Part shown: one piece after another, positions 8,675 through 18,094 of the stretch
Position numbering within the stretch: position 1 is the first letter of the stretch
Layout of the letters: every line of letters starts with the position of its first letter
Origin: Halobellus limi
GTDB taxonomy: Archaea; Halobacteriota; Halobacteria; Halobacteriales; Haloferacaceae
NCBI RefSeq assembly: GCF_004799685.1
Contig: NZ_CP031311.1
Coordinates: 248,001 to 312,000 of the forward strand
Reading direction: 5' to 3'
Length of the DNA stretch: 64,000 bases
Notes under the pieces: generated by a model
Database searches by the model: none
What the model saw: only the letters and a program-made list of their open reading frames with translations
What the model was told of the DNA's origin: nothing
Position numbers and translations under genes: made by a program

Positions 8675-10552
8675 CTACGTCGTCTCCGCGCGGGCGACGT
8701 TCCGGATCTCGAACCTCGCGCCGCCGGCGTCGCTCTCGGTCAGCCGCAGTTCCCACCCGTGCGCCTCGACGACGGTTTCGACGATCGAGAGCCCGTACCC
8801 CGTCCCGTCTTCCGCGGTGGTGTAACTCGTCTCGAACACCCGATCGCGCTCCGCCGCCGGGATGCCCGGCCCGTCGTCCTCGACGTAGAAATCGGGGCCG
8901 TCCCCGAGGTGACCGACGCGGACCGAGACGTCTTCGCCGGCGTGTTCGCGGGCGTTTCGGAACAGGTTCTCGAACAGCTGCTGGAGCCGATCCGGATCGG
9001 CCGCGATGTCCGCCGTGCAATCGACCCGGAGCGTCGCGTTCGGTGCGTTCGTGTGCTCCCACGCCCGTTCGACGACCTCCGGGAGCGACGTCGGCCGCAG
9101 TTCGCCGATCGTTCGCCCCTCCCTGGCCAGCCACAGCAGGTCGTCGACGATCCGCGCCATCCGGTCGTGGGCGCGCTCGACCTCGTCGAGGTGCGCCTGC
9201 GACCCGGTCTCTCGAGCCAGTTCGAGGTAGCCATCCGCCACCGAGAGCGGGTTCCGGAGGTCGTGTGAGACGACGCTCGCGAAGTTCTCCAACCGGTCGT
9301 TCCGCTCCTGCAACTCGCGCTCGTAGTCGATCCGGTCGATGACCTCGGCCAGCGCGGCCGTGAAGACGCTGAGGACCGCCTCGTCGGTCGCGTCGAAGGC
9401 GTCGGGGTCCGACGACCCGACGAACAGGACGCCGTGGGAGTCGACGGGAACGAACAGGCCGCTGCGGACGTCGCATTCGGCGTCCGAGTCGACGTCGTCG
9501 ATCCTCTCACACCGACGGGCCCGTTTCGTCTCGAAGACGTCCCGGGCGATCGATCGCCCGCCGGAACCCGCTCTCTGAGCGCTGGAATCCGGTTTCCGGT
9601 CGCCGCTCTCCAGGGTGTGTATCAACCGGTCGGTCGACTCCTCGTATCGATACACGGCGTGCGTCTCGAACCCGGGAAGCTCCGACAGCTGTCGGTCGAC
9701 GAGCGAGCAGATCTCCCCTCGTGAGTCGGCCTCCAGCCACCCGGTCATCGACTCGTACAGCCCCCAGAGCTGTCTCTCGCGGCGCTTTCGATCCGTTATC
9801 TCGGCGTTCACTGCGACGAAGCGCTCGATCTCGCCGTCGTCGCCCTCGACGGGCGCGATCGTCTGGTCGACGACGTACCGTTCGCCGTCCTTGGTGCTGT
9901 TCGTGAGTTCGCTCCGCCAGACCTCCCCCGAGAGGATCGTCTCCCACAGGTCCGCGTAGAACTCCTCGTCGTGTTCGCCGGACTTCAGAATCCGCGGGGT
10001 CCGTCCGATCGCTTCCTCGGCCGCGTAGCCGCTCACCGACTCGAAGGTCGGGTTCACGTAGGTGATCGTCCCGTCGGTCCTCGTGCAGTAGATCGAGTGT
10101 CCCGAGGCCTCGACGGCCTTGCGGAAGGTCCGGAGCCGGCGGGCCTCGTCGTCCTCGGAAATCCCGCACCCGACGACCGACCGGAGTCGCTCGGCGAGCG
10201 TCGCGTGTCCGCCCTCGGATTCCGAACGCACGACGTAGTCGTCGACGCCGGCGCCGATCGCGTCGCTGGCGACGGCCTCGGACCCGGCGGACGGATAGAG
10301 GACGAACGGGAGGTCCGGGCGAGACGACCTGACCGTCCGAAGCAACTCGACGCCGGTCGTCGGTCCGAGGTCGTACGCGGCGACGACGCAGTCGTACGAG
10401 GTCGCACCGACCGCCGAGCGCGCGTCGTCGGCCGTCGCCGGGTCGACGTCGAAGGACGCGTCCTCGCGTTCGAGCGCCGCGGCGGTCTCCGCCGCAGCGT
10501 GCGGATCCGCCCCGACGTAGAGCGCGCGGATCCGATCCGGTGTGCGTTCCAT
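8675..10552 (-). CDS. hybrid-order sensor histidine kinase (REC-like, PAS, GAF, HisKA, HATPase)
   Basis: The 625-residue soluble kinase has these domains in order: a receiver-like domain at about 1-125, PAS at 140-265 (YVNPTFESVSGY), a GAF-like domain at 285-415, the phosphorylated His in VVSHDLRNPL, then N box (NLFRNAREHA), DDGPGIP and GTGYGLSI. The N-terminal receiver-like module ahead of PAS is a common haloarchaeal arrangement. There are no membrane helices, so it probably senses a cytoplasmic signal such as redox or a small molecule. No response regulator is adjacent. The ATG at 10552 is used because the eight residues before it do not belong to the receiver fold. Confidence 0.88.
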   Translation of the reverse strand: MERTPDRIRALYVGADPHAAAETAAALEREDASFDVDPATADDARSAVGATSYDCVVAAYDLGPTTGVELLRTVRSSRPDLPFVLYPSAGSEAVASDAIGAGVDDYVVRSESEGGHATLAERLRSVVGCGISEDDEARRLRTFRKAVEASGHSIYCTRTDGTITYVNPTFESVSGYAAEEAIGRTPRILKSGEHDEEFYADLWETILSGEVWRSELTNSTKDGERYVVDQTIAPVEGDDGEIERFVAVNAEITDRKRRERQLWGLYESMTGWLEADSRGEICSLVDRQLSELPGFETHAVYRYEESTDRLIHTLESGDRKPDSSAQRAGSGGRSIARDVFETKRARRCERIDDVDSDAECDVRSGLFVPVDSHGVLFVGSSDPDAFDATDEAVLSVFTAALAEVIDRIDYERELQERNDRLENFASVVSHDLRNPLSVADGYLELARETGSQAHLDEVERAHDRMARIVDDLLWLAREGRTIGELRPTSLPEVVERAWEHTNAPNATLRVDCTADIAADPDRLQQLFENLFRNAREHAGEDVSVRVGHLGDGPDFYVEDDGPGIPAAERDRVFETSYTTAEDGTGYGLSIVETVVEAHGWELRLTESDAGGARFEIRNVARAETT

Positions 10553-10611
10553 CTGCTTGCTTCGTTCTGCACACACCGCCGTTTAATTATTACCTTTCGA
10601 GCGCCGACCGC

Positions 10612-10815
10612 TCACAGCGATTCGACGTCCTCGCTCGTCACCACGCGGTCGTCGGGGAGTCGCGCGATGCAGTCGTGACACAGAAAGAACTCCCCGCCGT
10701 CGTCGAGTTCGAGCGTCATCCCGCCGCTCGACTCGGTCTCGAACGACCAGAAGTCGCCGATGCCGCCGGCGATCCGCACGGACCGACCGCAACCGTCGCA
10801 GGGCTCGCTCGTCAT
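10612..10815 (-). CDS. zinc-ribbon microprotein (DUF7561-like)
   Basis: A 67-residue protein with two CxxC pairs, CDGCGR near the N-terminus and CHDC near the C-terminus, separated by an acidic beta-rich middle. This is a typical haloarchaeal single zinc-ribbon protein. I recall very similar proteins under DUF7561, but the number is from memory. It is convergent with nothing and lies between the kinase and the permease operon, facing away from the permease. Function is unknown. Confidence 0.8.
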   Translation of the reverse strand: MTSEPCDGCGRSVRIAGGIGDFWSFETESSGGMTLELDDGGEFFLCHDCIARLPDDRVVTSEDVESL

Positions 10816-10871
10816 ACCCGATCGACGTGGTCGAGCGTGAAACCACCTGCGAGAAGTGTCCGATATCTTAC

Positions 10872-10881
10872 CTACCGGTAG
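10872..10881 (+). promoter_or_regulatory. 10-bp palindrome upstream of the permease gene
   Basis: CTACCGGTAG is a perfect palindrome 34 nt before the permease ATG, in the core promoter region. It could be a regulator site, but short GC-rich palindromes also arise by chance here. Confidence 0.3.
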
Positions 10882-10914
10882 CTTCTATGGACGACCCGAC
10901 GAACTGACGGTCGG

Positions 10915-12348
10915 ATGACTACTTCCGAACGGGAGTCCCCCGCGACCAGCAACCGGGCCGGCGAGTCGCCGCAGACCGTCTCGGTCCCGGACGCCGGCGA
11001 GGAAACCACGACCACCGAAGCCGGCTCGGAACTCGAACGGACCATCGGCCTGTCCGGCGGGGTCGCCATCGGCGTCGGGACGATGATCGGCGCGGGGATC
11101 TTCGTCTTCCCGGGCCTGGCCGCCGGACGCGCGGGCCCCGCCGCCGCGGCGTCGTTCGGCATCGGCGCGGTCATCGCGCTCCTGGTCGCGCTGCCCGCCT
11201 CGGAGCTGGCGACGGCGATGCCGAAGTCCGGCGGAGGGTACTACTTCATCTCGCGGGCGCTCGGCGCGTTGCCGGGGGCGATCGTCGGAATCAGCATCTG
11301 GCTCGGACTCGTGTTCGCGACGGCGTTCTACCTCGTCGGGTTCGGCAACTACGCCGCCGCGGTCCTGGCGGAGGCCGGCGTCGCCGTCGGCGACGTGCCG
11401 ATCGTGGTCCCGCTCGGCCTCCTGTTCGGCGCGTTCCTGACCGCGCTGAACCTCGTCGGGACCGAGAACGCCGCCACGCTTCAGAACTACGTCGTCGGCC
11501 TGCTCTTGACGATCCTCGTGTTCTTCCTGAGCTACGGCGGCCTCGACGCCCTCGGGGTGTTCGGCCGCGCGAGCGCGCCCGAGACGTTCGCGCCGTTCGG
11601 ACCCGTGCCGGTGTTCACCACCGCCGCGCTCGTGTTCACGTCGTATCTCGGCTTCGCGCAGGTCGCGACCGTCGCCGGCGACATCAAGCGGCCGGGGCGG
11701 AACCTCCCGCTGGCGATGGTCGCCTCGGTGGTGATCGTGGGCGTGCTCTACGTCGTGACGATCTTCGTCGCCACGAGCGCCTTCGGGAGCGCGGCGCTCT
11801 CGTCGTTCGGGGAGACGGCGATCGTCGAGGTCGCCCGCAACTTCGTCGGGACCGCCGGCGCGATCGCGATCCTCGTCGCGGGGCTGCTGGCGACGATCTC
11901 CAGCGCGAACGCGTCGATCCTCTCAACCTCCCGAGCGGTCTTCGCGGTGAGCAAAGACGCCATCCTGCCGCGCTCTGCCGCCCGGATGAACCTCCGCTAC
12001 GGAACGCCGCACGTCGCCCTGGCGATGGCGGGCGGGCCGGTCCTCGTGCTGGTGGCGTTCGGCGAGGTCGAGGTCCTCGCGGAGGTCGCCTCCTTCCTCC
12101 ACCTCGTGATGTACGGCCTGATGTGCGTCTCCCTGATCGCGATGCGCAGAGACGAACCGGAGTGGTACGACCCGTCGTTCCGGGTGCCGGCGTACCCGGT
12201 CGTCGCGGGTCTCGGTGCGGTCGCGAGCGCCGGATTGATCCTGTTTATGCAACCCACCTCACAGTTCATCGGAGTCGCCATCATGATCGCGTCCGCCGGG
12301 TGGTACAAGTACTACGCCGCCGACGTCGAACTCAGAGGGGTGCTCTGA
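10915..12348 (+). CDS. APC-superfamily amino-acid/polyamine permease
   Basis: The 477-residue transporter has about 12 membrane helices. The first starts after an acidic cytoplasmic head (about 45 residues) with [19 protein letters not shown], the glycine-rich helix-1 signature of the APC superfamily. Substrate cannot be told. The gene lies 2 nt upstream of a UspA-domain gene; permease-UspA pairs are frequent in haloarchaea, where the Usp protein is thought to act as a cytoplasmic regulatory partner. Co-transcription is inferred from the spacing. Confidence 0.88.
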   Translation: MTTSERESPATSNRAGESPQTVSVPDAGEETTTTEAGSELERTIGLSGGVAIGVGTMIGAGIFVFPGLAAGRAGPAAAASFGIGAVIALLVALPASELATAMPKSGGGYYFISRALGALPGAIVGISIWLGLVFATAFYLVGFGNYAAAVLAEAGVAVGDVPIVVPLGLLFGAFLTALNLVGTENAATLQNYVVGLLLTILVFFLSYGGLDALGVFGRASAPETFAPFGPVPVFTTAALVFTSYLGFAQVATVAGDIKRPGRNLPLAMVASVVIVGVLYVVTIFVATSAFGSAALSSFGETAIVEVARNFVGTAGAIAILVAGLLATISSANASILSTSRAVFAVSKDAILPRSAARMNLRYGTPHVALAMAGGPVLVLVAFGEVEVLAEVASFLHLVMYGLMCVSLIAMRRDEPEWYDPSFRVPAYPVVAGLGAVASAGLILFMQPTSQFIGVAIMIASAGWYKYYAADVELRGVL

Positions 12349-12350
12349 GG

Positions 12351-13364
12351 ATGTTCCCGAACCGCTCGGCGGACGACGGTGGCCGACGTATCGTCGACGG
12401 GGACCGCCCGGGGTACGACGACGACCGATCCGCACCGTGCGGTGCCCCACTCGTCTCCGACGGCGGCCTGGCGATCCGCGAGCCGCCGGTGATCCTCGTC
12501 CCCATCGAGGTTCTGGAGGGCCAGACGATCCCCGAGACGCTCGTGGAGTTCCTCGCGCCGGCGGAGGTGGTCGTCCTCGGCTACCACGTCCTCCCCGAGC
12601 AGACCCCGACCGAACAGGCGAGCCTGCAGTTCGAAGACCGGGCCCAGGAGGCCGTCGACGACATCGCGCGGACGTTCGTCGACGCCGGCCGCGACCCCGA
12701 GACGCGCGTGGTGTTCACCCACGACCGCGAGCAGACGATCGACCGCGTCGCGAGCGAAGTCGGCGCGACGGCGATCCTGCTGCCGAACCCGACGGGAGAG
12801 GTCGACTCCGTTCTCGTTCCGATTCGCGGCGTCGTCGACGACGACCGACTCGCGGACCTCGTCGCGACGCTCGTCAGCGAGGACCGCGAACGGGTGACGC
12901 TGTGGGGACTCACGCCCGACGAGTCCGACTTCGATCCCGACCGGGCGGTCGAGCGGGCGGCCGAACGGCTCCGCGACCGCGGCATCCCGGACGCACAGAT
13001 CACTCGCGAGGCGACGGAGACGAACACGCCCATCATCGACATCGTCGACCGGTCGGGCGAGGCCGGCGTCATCGTGATGGGGGAGGGCCGCGAGTCGCTG
13101 GTCTCGGTGTTCCTCGGCGAGGACACCGAGCGAGTCGCCGAGGGAGCGGTCGCCCCGGTCCTCGTCGTCCGGGACCGGGAGCCGGACGAGATCGAGGACG
13201 GCGCGGCCGACGATGCCGAGCACGGTACCTCCGATGATGCCGAGGACGGCGCGGCCGACGATGCCGAGCACGGCGCGGCCGACGGCGACGAGGACAGCGC
13301 GTCGAAAAACGCCGAGACGGGGGCGCCCGAGGCGGGGTCGACGGGGCCCGATTCGTCCCGATGA
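12351..13364 (+). CDS. tandem universal-stress-protein (UspA) domain protein
   Basis: This 337-residue protein has two Usp-like halves: about 40-155 (PPVILVPIEVLEGQ) and about 155-285. The second half ends in GVIVMGEGRESLVSVFLGED and the buried strand APVLVVRD. The C-terminal ~50 residues are an acidic low-complexity tail built from a 16-residue repeat. The gene starts 2 nt after the permease stop and overlaps the next gene by 4 nt (ATGA), so the three probably form one transcript. It is likely a nucleotide-binding modulator of the transporter, by analogy with other permease-UspA pairs. Confidence 0.82.
   Translation: MFPNRSADDGGRRIVDGDRPGYDDDRSAPCGAPLVSDGGLAIREPPVILVPIEVLEGQTIPETLVEFLAPAEVVVLGYHVLPEQTPTEQASLQFEDRAQEAVDDIARTFVDAGRDPETRVVFTHDREQTIDRVASEVGATAILLPNPTGEVDSVLVPIRGVVDDDRLADLVATLVSEDRERVTLWGLTPDESDFDPDRAVERAAERLRDRGIPDAQITREATETNTPIIDIVDRSGEAGVIVMGEGRESLVSVFLGEDTERVAEGAVAPVLVVRDREPDEIEDGAADDAEHGTSDDAEDGAADDAEHGAADGDEDSASKNAETGAPEAGSTGPDSSR
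13194..13273 (+). repeat. two identical 32-bp repeats in the UspA acidic tail
   Basis: Copies at 13194-13225 and 13242-13273 are identical and spaced by 16 bp, a period of 48 nt or 16 codons. They encode the repeated EDGAADDAEHG unit. Recent in-frame expansion by slippage is likely. Confidence 0.9.
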
Positions 13365-14311
13365 AGCTGAACTGCGAGGGCTGTGCCGGTTGCTGTCTCG
13401 ACTGGCGACCGCTCGCCTCGTCGCCGTCGGACCACGAGCGCCGCGGCCCCGGCGAGCCGCTGGACGACGCGTACAACCTCGTGCCGCTGACGCGCGACGA
13501 GGTGGCGCGCTTCGTCGAACGAGGCCTCGGCGACGCCCTCACGCCGCGGCTCTGGCGCGTCGACGAGGAGACGCCCGGCGTCGTCGTCGACGGCGTACGC
13601 CTCGCCGCCGTCGACGGTCGCCCCGTCTTCTTCGTCGGACTGCGGAAGACGCCGAAGCCGGTCGCGCCGTTCGACACCGAGCGGCAGTGGCTGCGGACCT
13701 GCGTCTTCCTCGATCCGGACTCCCTCCAGTGCCGGATCCACGACGCCGACACCTACCCCGGGGAGTGCGCGGCGTACCCGAGTTACAACCTCAACCTCGG
13801 CGTCGGGACCGAGTGCGAGCGCGTCGAGGCCGAATACGGAACCGAGCGGCTCCTCGACGACGACCCCGGCGAGTACGAGGGCCCGCTGCTCGGCCCGCAG
13901 GCGCTCGGCGCGAAGCTGTTCGGCTACCCCGATCCCGACGAACTCGCGGGCGTCGTCGATCGGATTCGCGACGGGAGCCTGCGGGAGACGGACCGGGCCG
14001 CCTTCGTCGGCGTGGCCGCGGGGTCGCGGCCGGGGACGCTCGAAGTGAACGACGAGCGGGCGGCCGCGGCGACGGCAGACGTGCTCGACGCCGACTCCTG
14101 GGTCGGACGGGCCATCGACGAGTGGGAGGCCGCGGCCGCGGAGGGAGGCGGAGTTCCGGTCGAGTCGTGGGACTCGGCTGCGGCCGAGGACGGGTCGGAA
14201 GACGACGCGCTCGAGTCTGCGGCGCCCGACGCCCCGACCGGAGACGAGATCGAAGTCGCCCGCGGCGCGCCCGAGACGCCCGGGTGGGACGCCGTCGACG
14301 ACGGCGAGTGA
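13361..14311 (+). CDS. YkgJ-family cysteine-cluster protein
   Basis: The 316-residue protein opens with a cysteine cluster (CEGCAGCC), with further cysteines at TCVFLD, QCRIHD, GECAAYPS and TECER. This is the CxxCxxCC...C pattern of the YkgJ (putative zinc- or iron-chelating) family. The C-terminal 90 residues are acidic and poorly conserved. Its ATG overlaps the UspA stop by 4 nt, so translation is probably coupled. The bound metal and the role are not established for the family. Confidence 0.85.
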   Translation: MKLNCEGCAGCCLDWRPLASSPSDHERRGPGEPLDDAYNLVPLTRDEVARFVERGLGDALTPRLWRVDEETPGVVVDGVRLAAVDGRPVFFVGLRKTPKPVAPFDTERQWLRTCVFLDPDSLQCRIHDADTYPGECAAYPSYNLNLGVGTECERVEAEYGTERLLDDDPGEYEGPLLGPQALGAKLFGYPDPDELAGVVDRIRDGSLRETDRAAFVGVAAGSRPGTLEVNDERAAAATADVLDADSWVGRAIDEWEAAAAEGGGVPVESWDSAAAEDGSEDDALESAAPDAPTGDEIEVARGAPETPGWDAVDDGE

Positions 14312-14390
14312 CGCCGCCCTCGACGGCGGTACCGTCCGCCGCGTCCGGCGCGGCGAGAACGGTTAACCCGATGGGGGCCCACGTGCCGGT

Positions 14391-15488
14391 ATGAGAGTTC
14401 TCGTGACGGGCGCGACGGGCTTCGTCGGCGGCCGTCTCGTTCCCGCGCTGCTCGCTGCGGGTCACGACGTGACGGCGCTCGTCCGCGACGCGTCCCGGTA
14501 CGACGCGCCCGAGGGCGTCCGCGTCGTCGAGGGCGACCTCCTCGACGCCGGGAGCTTCGAGGCCGCGCTCGACGTCGACGCGGCGTACTACCTCGTCCAC
14601 TCGATGCGGGCCGGGGCGGACTTCGAGGAGCGCGACAGGCGCGCGGCGGAGAACTTCGCGCGCGCGGCCGCCGAACGCGGCGTCGACCGCGTCGTCTACC
14701 TCGGCGGTCTCGGCGAGGACCGCGACCGGCTCTCCGAGCACCTCCGGTCCCGCCGGGAGGTCGAGCGGATCCTCGGGGAGGGAGCGTACGACCTCACGAC
14801 TCTCCGGGCCGCCATCCTGATCGGCGACGGCTCGGCGAGCTTCGAGATGATCGAGCAGCTGTCCTCGCGACTGCCGGTGATGGTGACGCCGAGGTGGGTC
14901 GAGACGGCGTGTCAACCCATCTTCGTCGACGACGCGGTCGAGTACCTCGTCGGCGTCCTCGACGTGCCCGAAACGGCGGGCGAAACCTACGAGATCGGCG
15001 GTCCCGACGTGCTGTCGTACCGCGAGATACTCCGTCGGGTCGGCGAGCACCGCGGCCGCGCCCCGCGGATCGTCCCGGTCCCGGTCCTCTCGCCGAAGCT
15101 CTCCTCTATGTGGATCGGCCTCGTCACCGACATCCCCGCCTCGGTCGCCCGGCCGCTGATCGAGGGGCTGAAGAACCCCGTCGTCGTGCGCGATCACCGC
15201 ATCGAATCGCTGGTCGCGGTCGATCTCACTCCGTTCGACGAGGCCGTCTCGCAGGCTCTGGGCGGCGACGTCGCGACCGACGGCGGTGGCGGGCGGACCG
15301 GCGATGCACGCGGTGGTGCCGGTGGCGACGGCGGGGGGGTTCGTTACGACGGCGAGGGTGCCGGTGACGAGGGCGGTGCGCACGACCCGCCGACTCGCGG
15401 CGATGGCGCCGCCTCGTCCGACGACGGGGTCGGTGCCGACACTGCGGGAAACGCCCGTCTCACGAACGCCGGGAGCCCCGATCGCTGA
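14391..15488 (+). CDS. NAD(P)-binding NmrA/NDUFA9-like atypical SDR protein
   Basis: A 365-residue Rossmann-fold protein. VTGATGFVGG at residues 5-14 is the NAD(P)-binding loop, and DAAYYLVHSM plus VVYLGGLGED match the extended/atypical SDR pattern seen in complex I assembly factor-like and NmrA-like proteins. The catalytic YxxxK of classical SDRs is not obvious. From about residue 295 on the sequence turns into Gly/Asp-rich low complexity, probably a disordered tail. The stop overlaps the next gene's start (TGATG). Confidence 0.82.
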   Translation: MRVLVTGATGFVGGRLVPALLAAGHDVTALVRDASRYDAPEGVRVVEGDLLDAGSFEAALDVDAAYYLVHSMRAGADFEERDRRAAENFARAAAERGVDRVVYLGGLGEDRDRLSEHLRSRREVERILGEGAYDLTTLRAAILIGDGSASFEMIEQLSSRLPVMVTPRWVETACQPIFVDDAVEYLVGVLDVPETAGETYEIGGPDVLSYREILRRVGEHRGRAPRIVPVPVLSPKLSSMWIGLVTDIPASVARPLIEGLKNPVVVRDHRIESLVAVDLTPFDEAVSQALGGDVATDGGGGRTGDARGGAGGDGGGVRYDGEGAGDEGGAHDPPTRGDGAASSDDGVGADTAGNARLTNAGSPDR

Positions 15489-16231
15489 TGGTCGGGTCGC
15501 GCGCCGCCTCTGAGGACACCGCCGAGCAGTACGGCGACACCTGGGTCTACGAGAGCATCGTCGGCGCGGTTCCCGGCGTCGACCTCACCGACTGGCAGGC
15601 GATCGCGATCCAGTTGGCGCTCTTCGAGGCTGGCGTCCTGCTCCTCGCGTGGGTCTACGGCCACTGGGGGGCGGTCCTCCCCGGAACCGTCGCCGTCGCC
15701 GTCGCGGCCGCCGGCAGCGGGGTGATGCGGCAGTTCGGTCGACGCACGCGCCGCCTCGACCTCCCCGAACCGTACCGGCGCCTCCTGTTCGGGTCGAGCA
15801 TCGAGGTCGTACTCGGGATCCTCGCGTTCGTCGCGCTCGTGACGCACCTGTTCGTCTTCGATCCGCGGGCGGCCGACCCGCCGCTTCTGGAGTGGCTGTT
15901 CGGCCCCGATCCGGCGGTTCCGGTGGTCTACCTCACGCTGTTGATCCTCTGGGACCTCTGCTACCGCATCGGGACCTCGTGGTGGGCCGCGGTCGTGGCG
16001 CTGTGGCGCTCGTGGCGGTACGAGTTCGATCCCGACACGGCCCGTCGACTCAGGCGACTGGACGCGCTCAACGTCGGGTTCGGTCTGACGCAACTCGCGA
16101 TGGTCCCCTTTCTGCTCGACCGGCCGGTGCTGCTCGTCGCCGTCGGGGGTCACATCGTCGCGGTGACGGTGGTCTCGACGGCAGCGATGGCGACGCTGCG
16201 CGTTCGCGAGTCCGGCCCGGTCGCTAACTGA
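15488..16231 (+). CDS. multi-pass membrane protein of unknown function
   Basis: The 247-residue protein has about six hydrophobic segments. The first runs through ALFEAGVLLLAWVYG, and the last (VGGHIVAVTVVSTAAMATL) ends close to the C-terminus. A central motif, LLILWDLCYRIGTSWWAAV, is rich in Trp. Homologues occur in haloarchaea without known function. Its ATG overlaps the stop of the SDR gene, so they are translationally coupled and may act together at the membrane. Confidence 0.78.
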   Translation: MVGSRAASEDTAEQYGDTWVYESIVGAVPGVDLTDWQAIAIQLALFEAGVLLLAWVYGHWGAVLPGTVAVAVAAAGSGVMRQFGRRTRRLDLPEPYRRLLFGSSIEVVLGILAFVALVTHLFVFDPRAADPPLLEWLFGPDPAVPVVYLTLLILWDLCYRIGTSWWAAVVALWRSWRYEFDPDTARRLRRLDALNVGFGLTQLAMVPFLLDRPVLLVAVGGHIVAVTVVSTAAMATLRVRESGPVAN

Positions 16232-16270
16232 GTATCTTCCCCCACGCGCGAAGTCGAACTGACGCCATCG

Positions 16271-16444
16271 CTACTCGCCCTGTAGCTGCTTGAACTGGTC
16301 GAGGAGCGCCTCGGTCGAGTCGCCGGAGTCGTACTCGATGGACCCTCGATACACCGTCCGGTCGTCCGAGAAGTCCGCGTCGACCGTCCCGTTCTTCCGC
16401 TCGCGACGCTCGTGTTCGTCGTCGTCGTATGCGCCCATCGACAT
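16271..16444 (-). CDS. 57-residue conserved haloarchaeal protein (DUF5786-like)
   Basis: A short, very hydrophilic protein (MSMGAYDDDEHERRE) with a C-terminal helix (LLDQFKQLQGE). I recall near-identical small proteins across haloarchaea under DUF5786. The ATG at 16444 rather than 16438 is chosen because the MSMGAYD start is the common one. It is divergent from the DUF5784-like gene, and both promoters share the 16445-16587 gap. Function is unknown. Confidence 0.82.
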   Translation of the reverse strand: MSMGAYDDDEHERRERKNGTVDADFSDDRTVYRGSIEYDSGDSTEALLDQFKQLQGE

Positions 16445-16557
16445 GGTACGACATACCGTGCGGATCCGACCCACATATATGTATCGCCGTTTCGCGGGAC
16501 GACGGCCGCACCGCCGCCGTCGACACCGCCGTGCAGGCGGCCGGACGAGGCCGACAG

Positions 16558-16563
16558 TATAAA
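16558..16563 (+). promoter_or_regulatory. TATA box for the DUF5784-like gene
   Basis: TATAAA ends 25 nt before the GTG at 16588, the spacing of a leaderless transcript. It supports that GTG over the upstream in-frame start at 16429. Confidence 0.6.
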
Positions 16564-16587
16564 CGGGACGGCGCGTTACTGGTGGGT

Positions 16588-17577
16588 GTGGCACGCCCCC
16601 TACGCTTTCGACACGCCCCCGGTCGCTGGACCGAAGACCGGGTGGTGGGTCAGATCTACCGCGATTTAGACCGGAATCTCGGCGCGACGCGCGGCCGTCC
16701 GTGGTTCAAACAGCCCGAACGGTACAACGGCGAGCGGTTCGAGATGGACAACGGCGACGTCGCCCTGTTTCTGTGGAACGACGACGAGGCCTACTGGCTC
16801 GGCAACACCGAGACGCCCGAGGCGCTCTGGCGGACCGAGAAGTACGGCTTCGAGGCCGTCCCCGACGACGTCGCCACGTGGGCGACGCGGGAACTCACCG
16901 CCCAGTTGCACGAGGAGAGCCCCTGGCTCGAACCGTACCCGCACCTCTCGTGGTTCTTTCTGCCCGTCTTCCTCTCGAAGGACGGCCGCGAGACGACGCG
17001 GGAGTTCTTCGACGACCACGCCGCGGGGTTCCCCGACGCGACGCGCGAGGAGGCCCTGGAGTTCTACGAGTCGTTCTTCCGCACGCGCGTCCTCGACGAC
17101 TGGCGGGAGGTGATGGCCGGCAAACTCGGGACCTCCGAATACCTCGATCACACCCGGATGACGGCGGCGATGGGCGAGTTCAACGTCGGCCACCTGCTCG
17201 TCGAGGCCGGCTACGAGATCGAACCCGAGATCGAGGTGTCGACCGGACACGCCATCGACTACCGCGCGGGCAGCGGCGGCGACGCGGTTCTCGTCGAGGT
17301 GACGCGGCCGACGCCGACGGGCGACCGCCGGGCGGGCACGCCGGTCGCGGCCGTCCGCGACACGGCGTCGACGAAGTCCGAGGGCCAACTGGAGGAACAC
17401 GGCGGCGGCGTCGTCCTCTTCGTCGACTGCTCGTCGTTCCCCGACGACGAGTGGCGGTCGGTGCTCGCCGAGCAACCCGAAGTACACCACCGGCCGGCGG
17501 TAGTCTTCCGACTCAGGCCGTCCGGTCGTGTCGAGGGGTACACGAAGGGGAGCGTCCCGCTCGACCTGCCGTTCTGA
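16588..17577 (+). CDS. conserved haloarchaeal protein (DUF5784-like)
   Basis: A 329-residue soluble protein starting VARPLRFRHAPGRW on a GTG codon. The upstream extension encodes unrelated basic sequence that overlaps the divergent gene. The protein is rich in Trp/Phe (WLEPYPHLSWFFLPVFLSKDG). Its C-terminal third contains IDYRAGSGGDAVLVEVTRP, which could be a nuclease-like (D)...ExT/K arrangement but lacks a clear ExK. I recall this family as DUF5784. Function is unknown. The TATA box at 16558-16563 backs the start. Confidence 0.8.
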   Translation: MARPLRFRHAPGRWTEDRVVGQIYRDLDRNLGATRGRPWFKQPERYNGERFEMDNGDVALFLWNDDEAYWLGNTETPEALWRTEKYGFEAVPDDVATWATRELTAQLHEESPWLEPYPHLSWFFLPVFLSKDGRETTREFFDDHAAGFPDATREEALEFYESFFRTRVLDDWREVMAGKLGTSEYLDHTRMTAAMGEFNVGHLLVEAGYEIEPEIEVSTGHAIDYRAGSGGDAVLVEVTRPTPTGDRRAGTPVAAVRDTASTKSEGQLEEHGGGVVLFVDCSSFPDDEWRSVLAEQPEVHHRPAVVFRLRPSGRVEGYTKGSVPLDLPF

Positions 17578-17625
17578 GCGCTCCGATCTACCGTCGAAAA
17601 AACCGCTACACCGCGTTCGCGCTCC

Positions 17626-17910
17626 TCAGAACGAAACCTGCTGCGGACCGTCTTCGCCCATCGCGTAGGCGTCGCGGTCGCTGTAGTACCGCCGGCCGAT
17701 GGCCTCGTGGCCGAGGCCGCACAGGAGCGCCGAGTGGGCGTCGTCGGCGCTGGTGTAGGTCTCCGAACCCGCACGGGCGAGTACGTCTCCGAGGCGGGCG
17801 GTCCCGTTGGGGAGTTCGATAGTCTGGTCGCCGTACGCCTCGATGAGTTCCTCGGTCGTCGCCGGGAACTCGTGAGCGTCGATGAGATCGCCGGTGCGGT
17901 TCAAGCGCAT
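17626..17910 (-). CDS. small conserved haloarchaeal protein (DUF5789-like)
   Basis: A 94-residue protein starting MRLNRTGDLIDAHEFPATTEEL, with a central alpha/beta region and a YYSDRDAYAMGEDGP end. The helix after EELIEAYGDQTIELPNG resembles a small winged-helix or HTH-like fold found in several haloarchaeal DUF5789 proteins (recalled, not checked). It converges with the DUF5784-like gene, 49 nt apart. Confidence 0.8.
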   Translation of the reverse strand: MRLNRTGDLIDAHEFPATTEELIEAYGDQTIELPNGTARLGDVLARAGSETYTSADDAHSALLCGLGHEAIGRRYYSDRDAYAMGEDGPQQVSF

Positions 17911-17934
17911 TGCATCCGTCTCTGATCGCCGAAG

Positions 17935-18072
17935 GTTCTTAATGGTTTTCTGTTATGGTCTTTATAGAACGGATATTCCTTTCAGCACCTTACATATCCT
18001 TAATTGAAACATTATTTCACTAATATTGACTTGGTGTGACACGGCGACCGACCCGTACGCAACTGCTTTATT
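17935..18072 (+). promoter_or_regulatory. AT-rich divergent promoter region with TATA box for the PHP gene
   Basis: From about 17935 to 18035 the DNA is markedly AT-rich for this genome (for example TTCTGTTATGGTCTTTATAG). It contains several TATA-like words on both strands. TTTATT at 18067-18072 lies 23 nt before the GTG start of the PHP gene. The region could also hold a small RNA or a regulator array, but I see no hairpin or coding frame strong enough to call. Confidence 0.5.
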
Positions 18073-18094
18073 TCGCAGACGCCCATCGAGACGC

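Noticed and set aside
13791-15383. A 530-codon minus-strand frame over the YkgJ and SDR genes
   Set aside because: It overlaps two genes with recognisable motifs and shows none itself.
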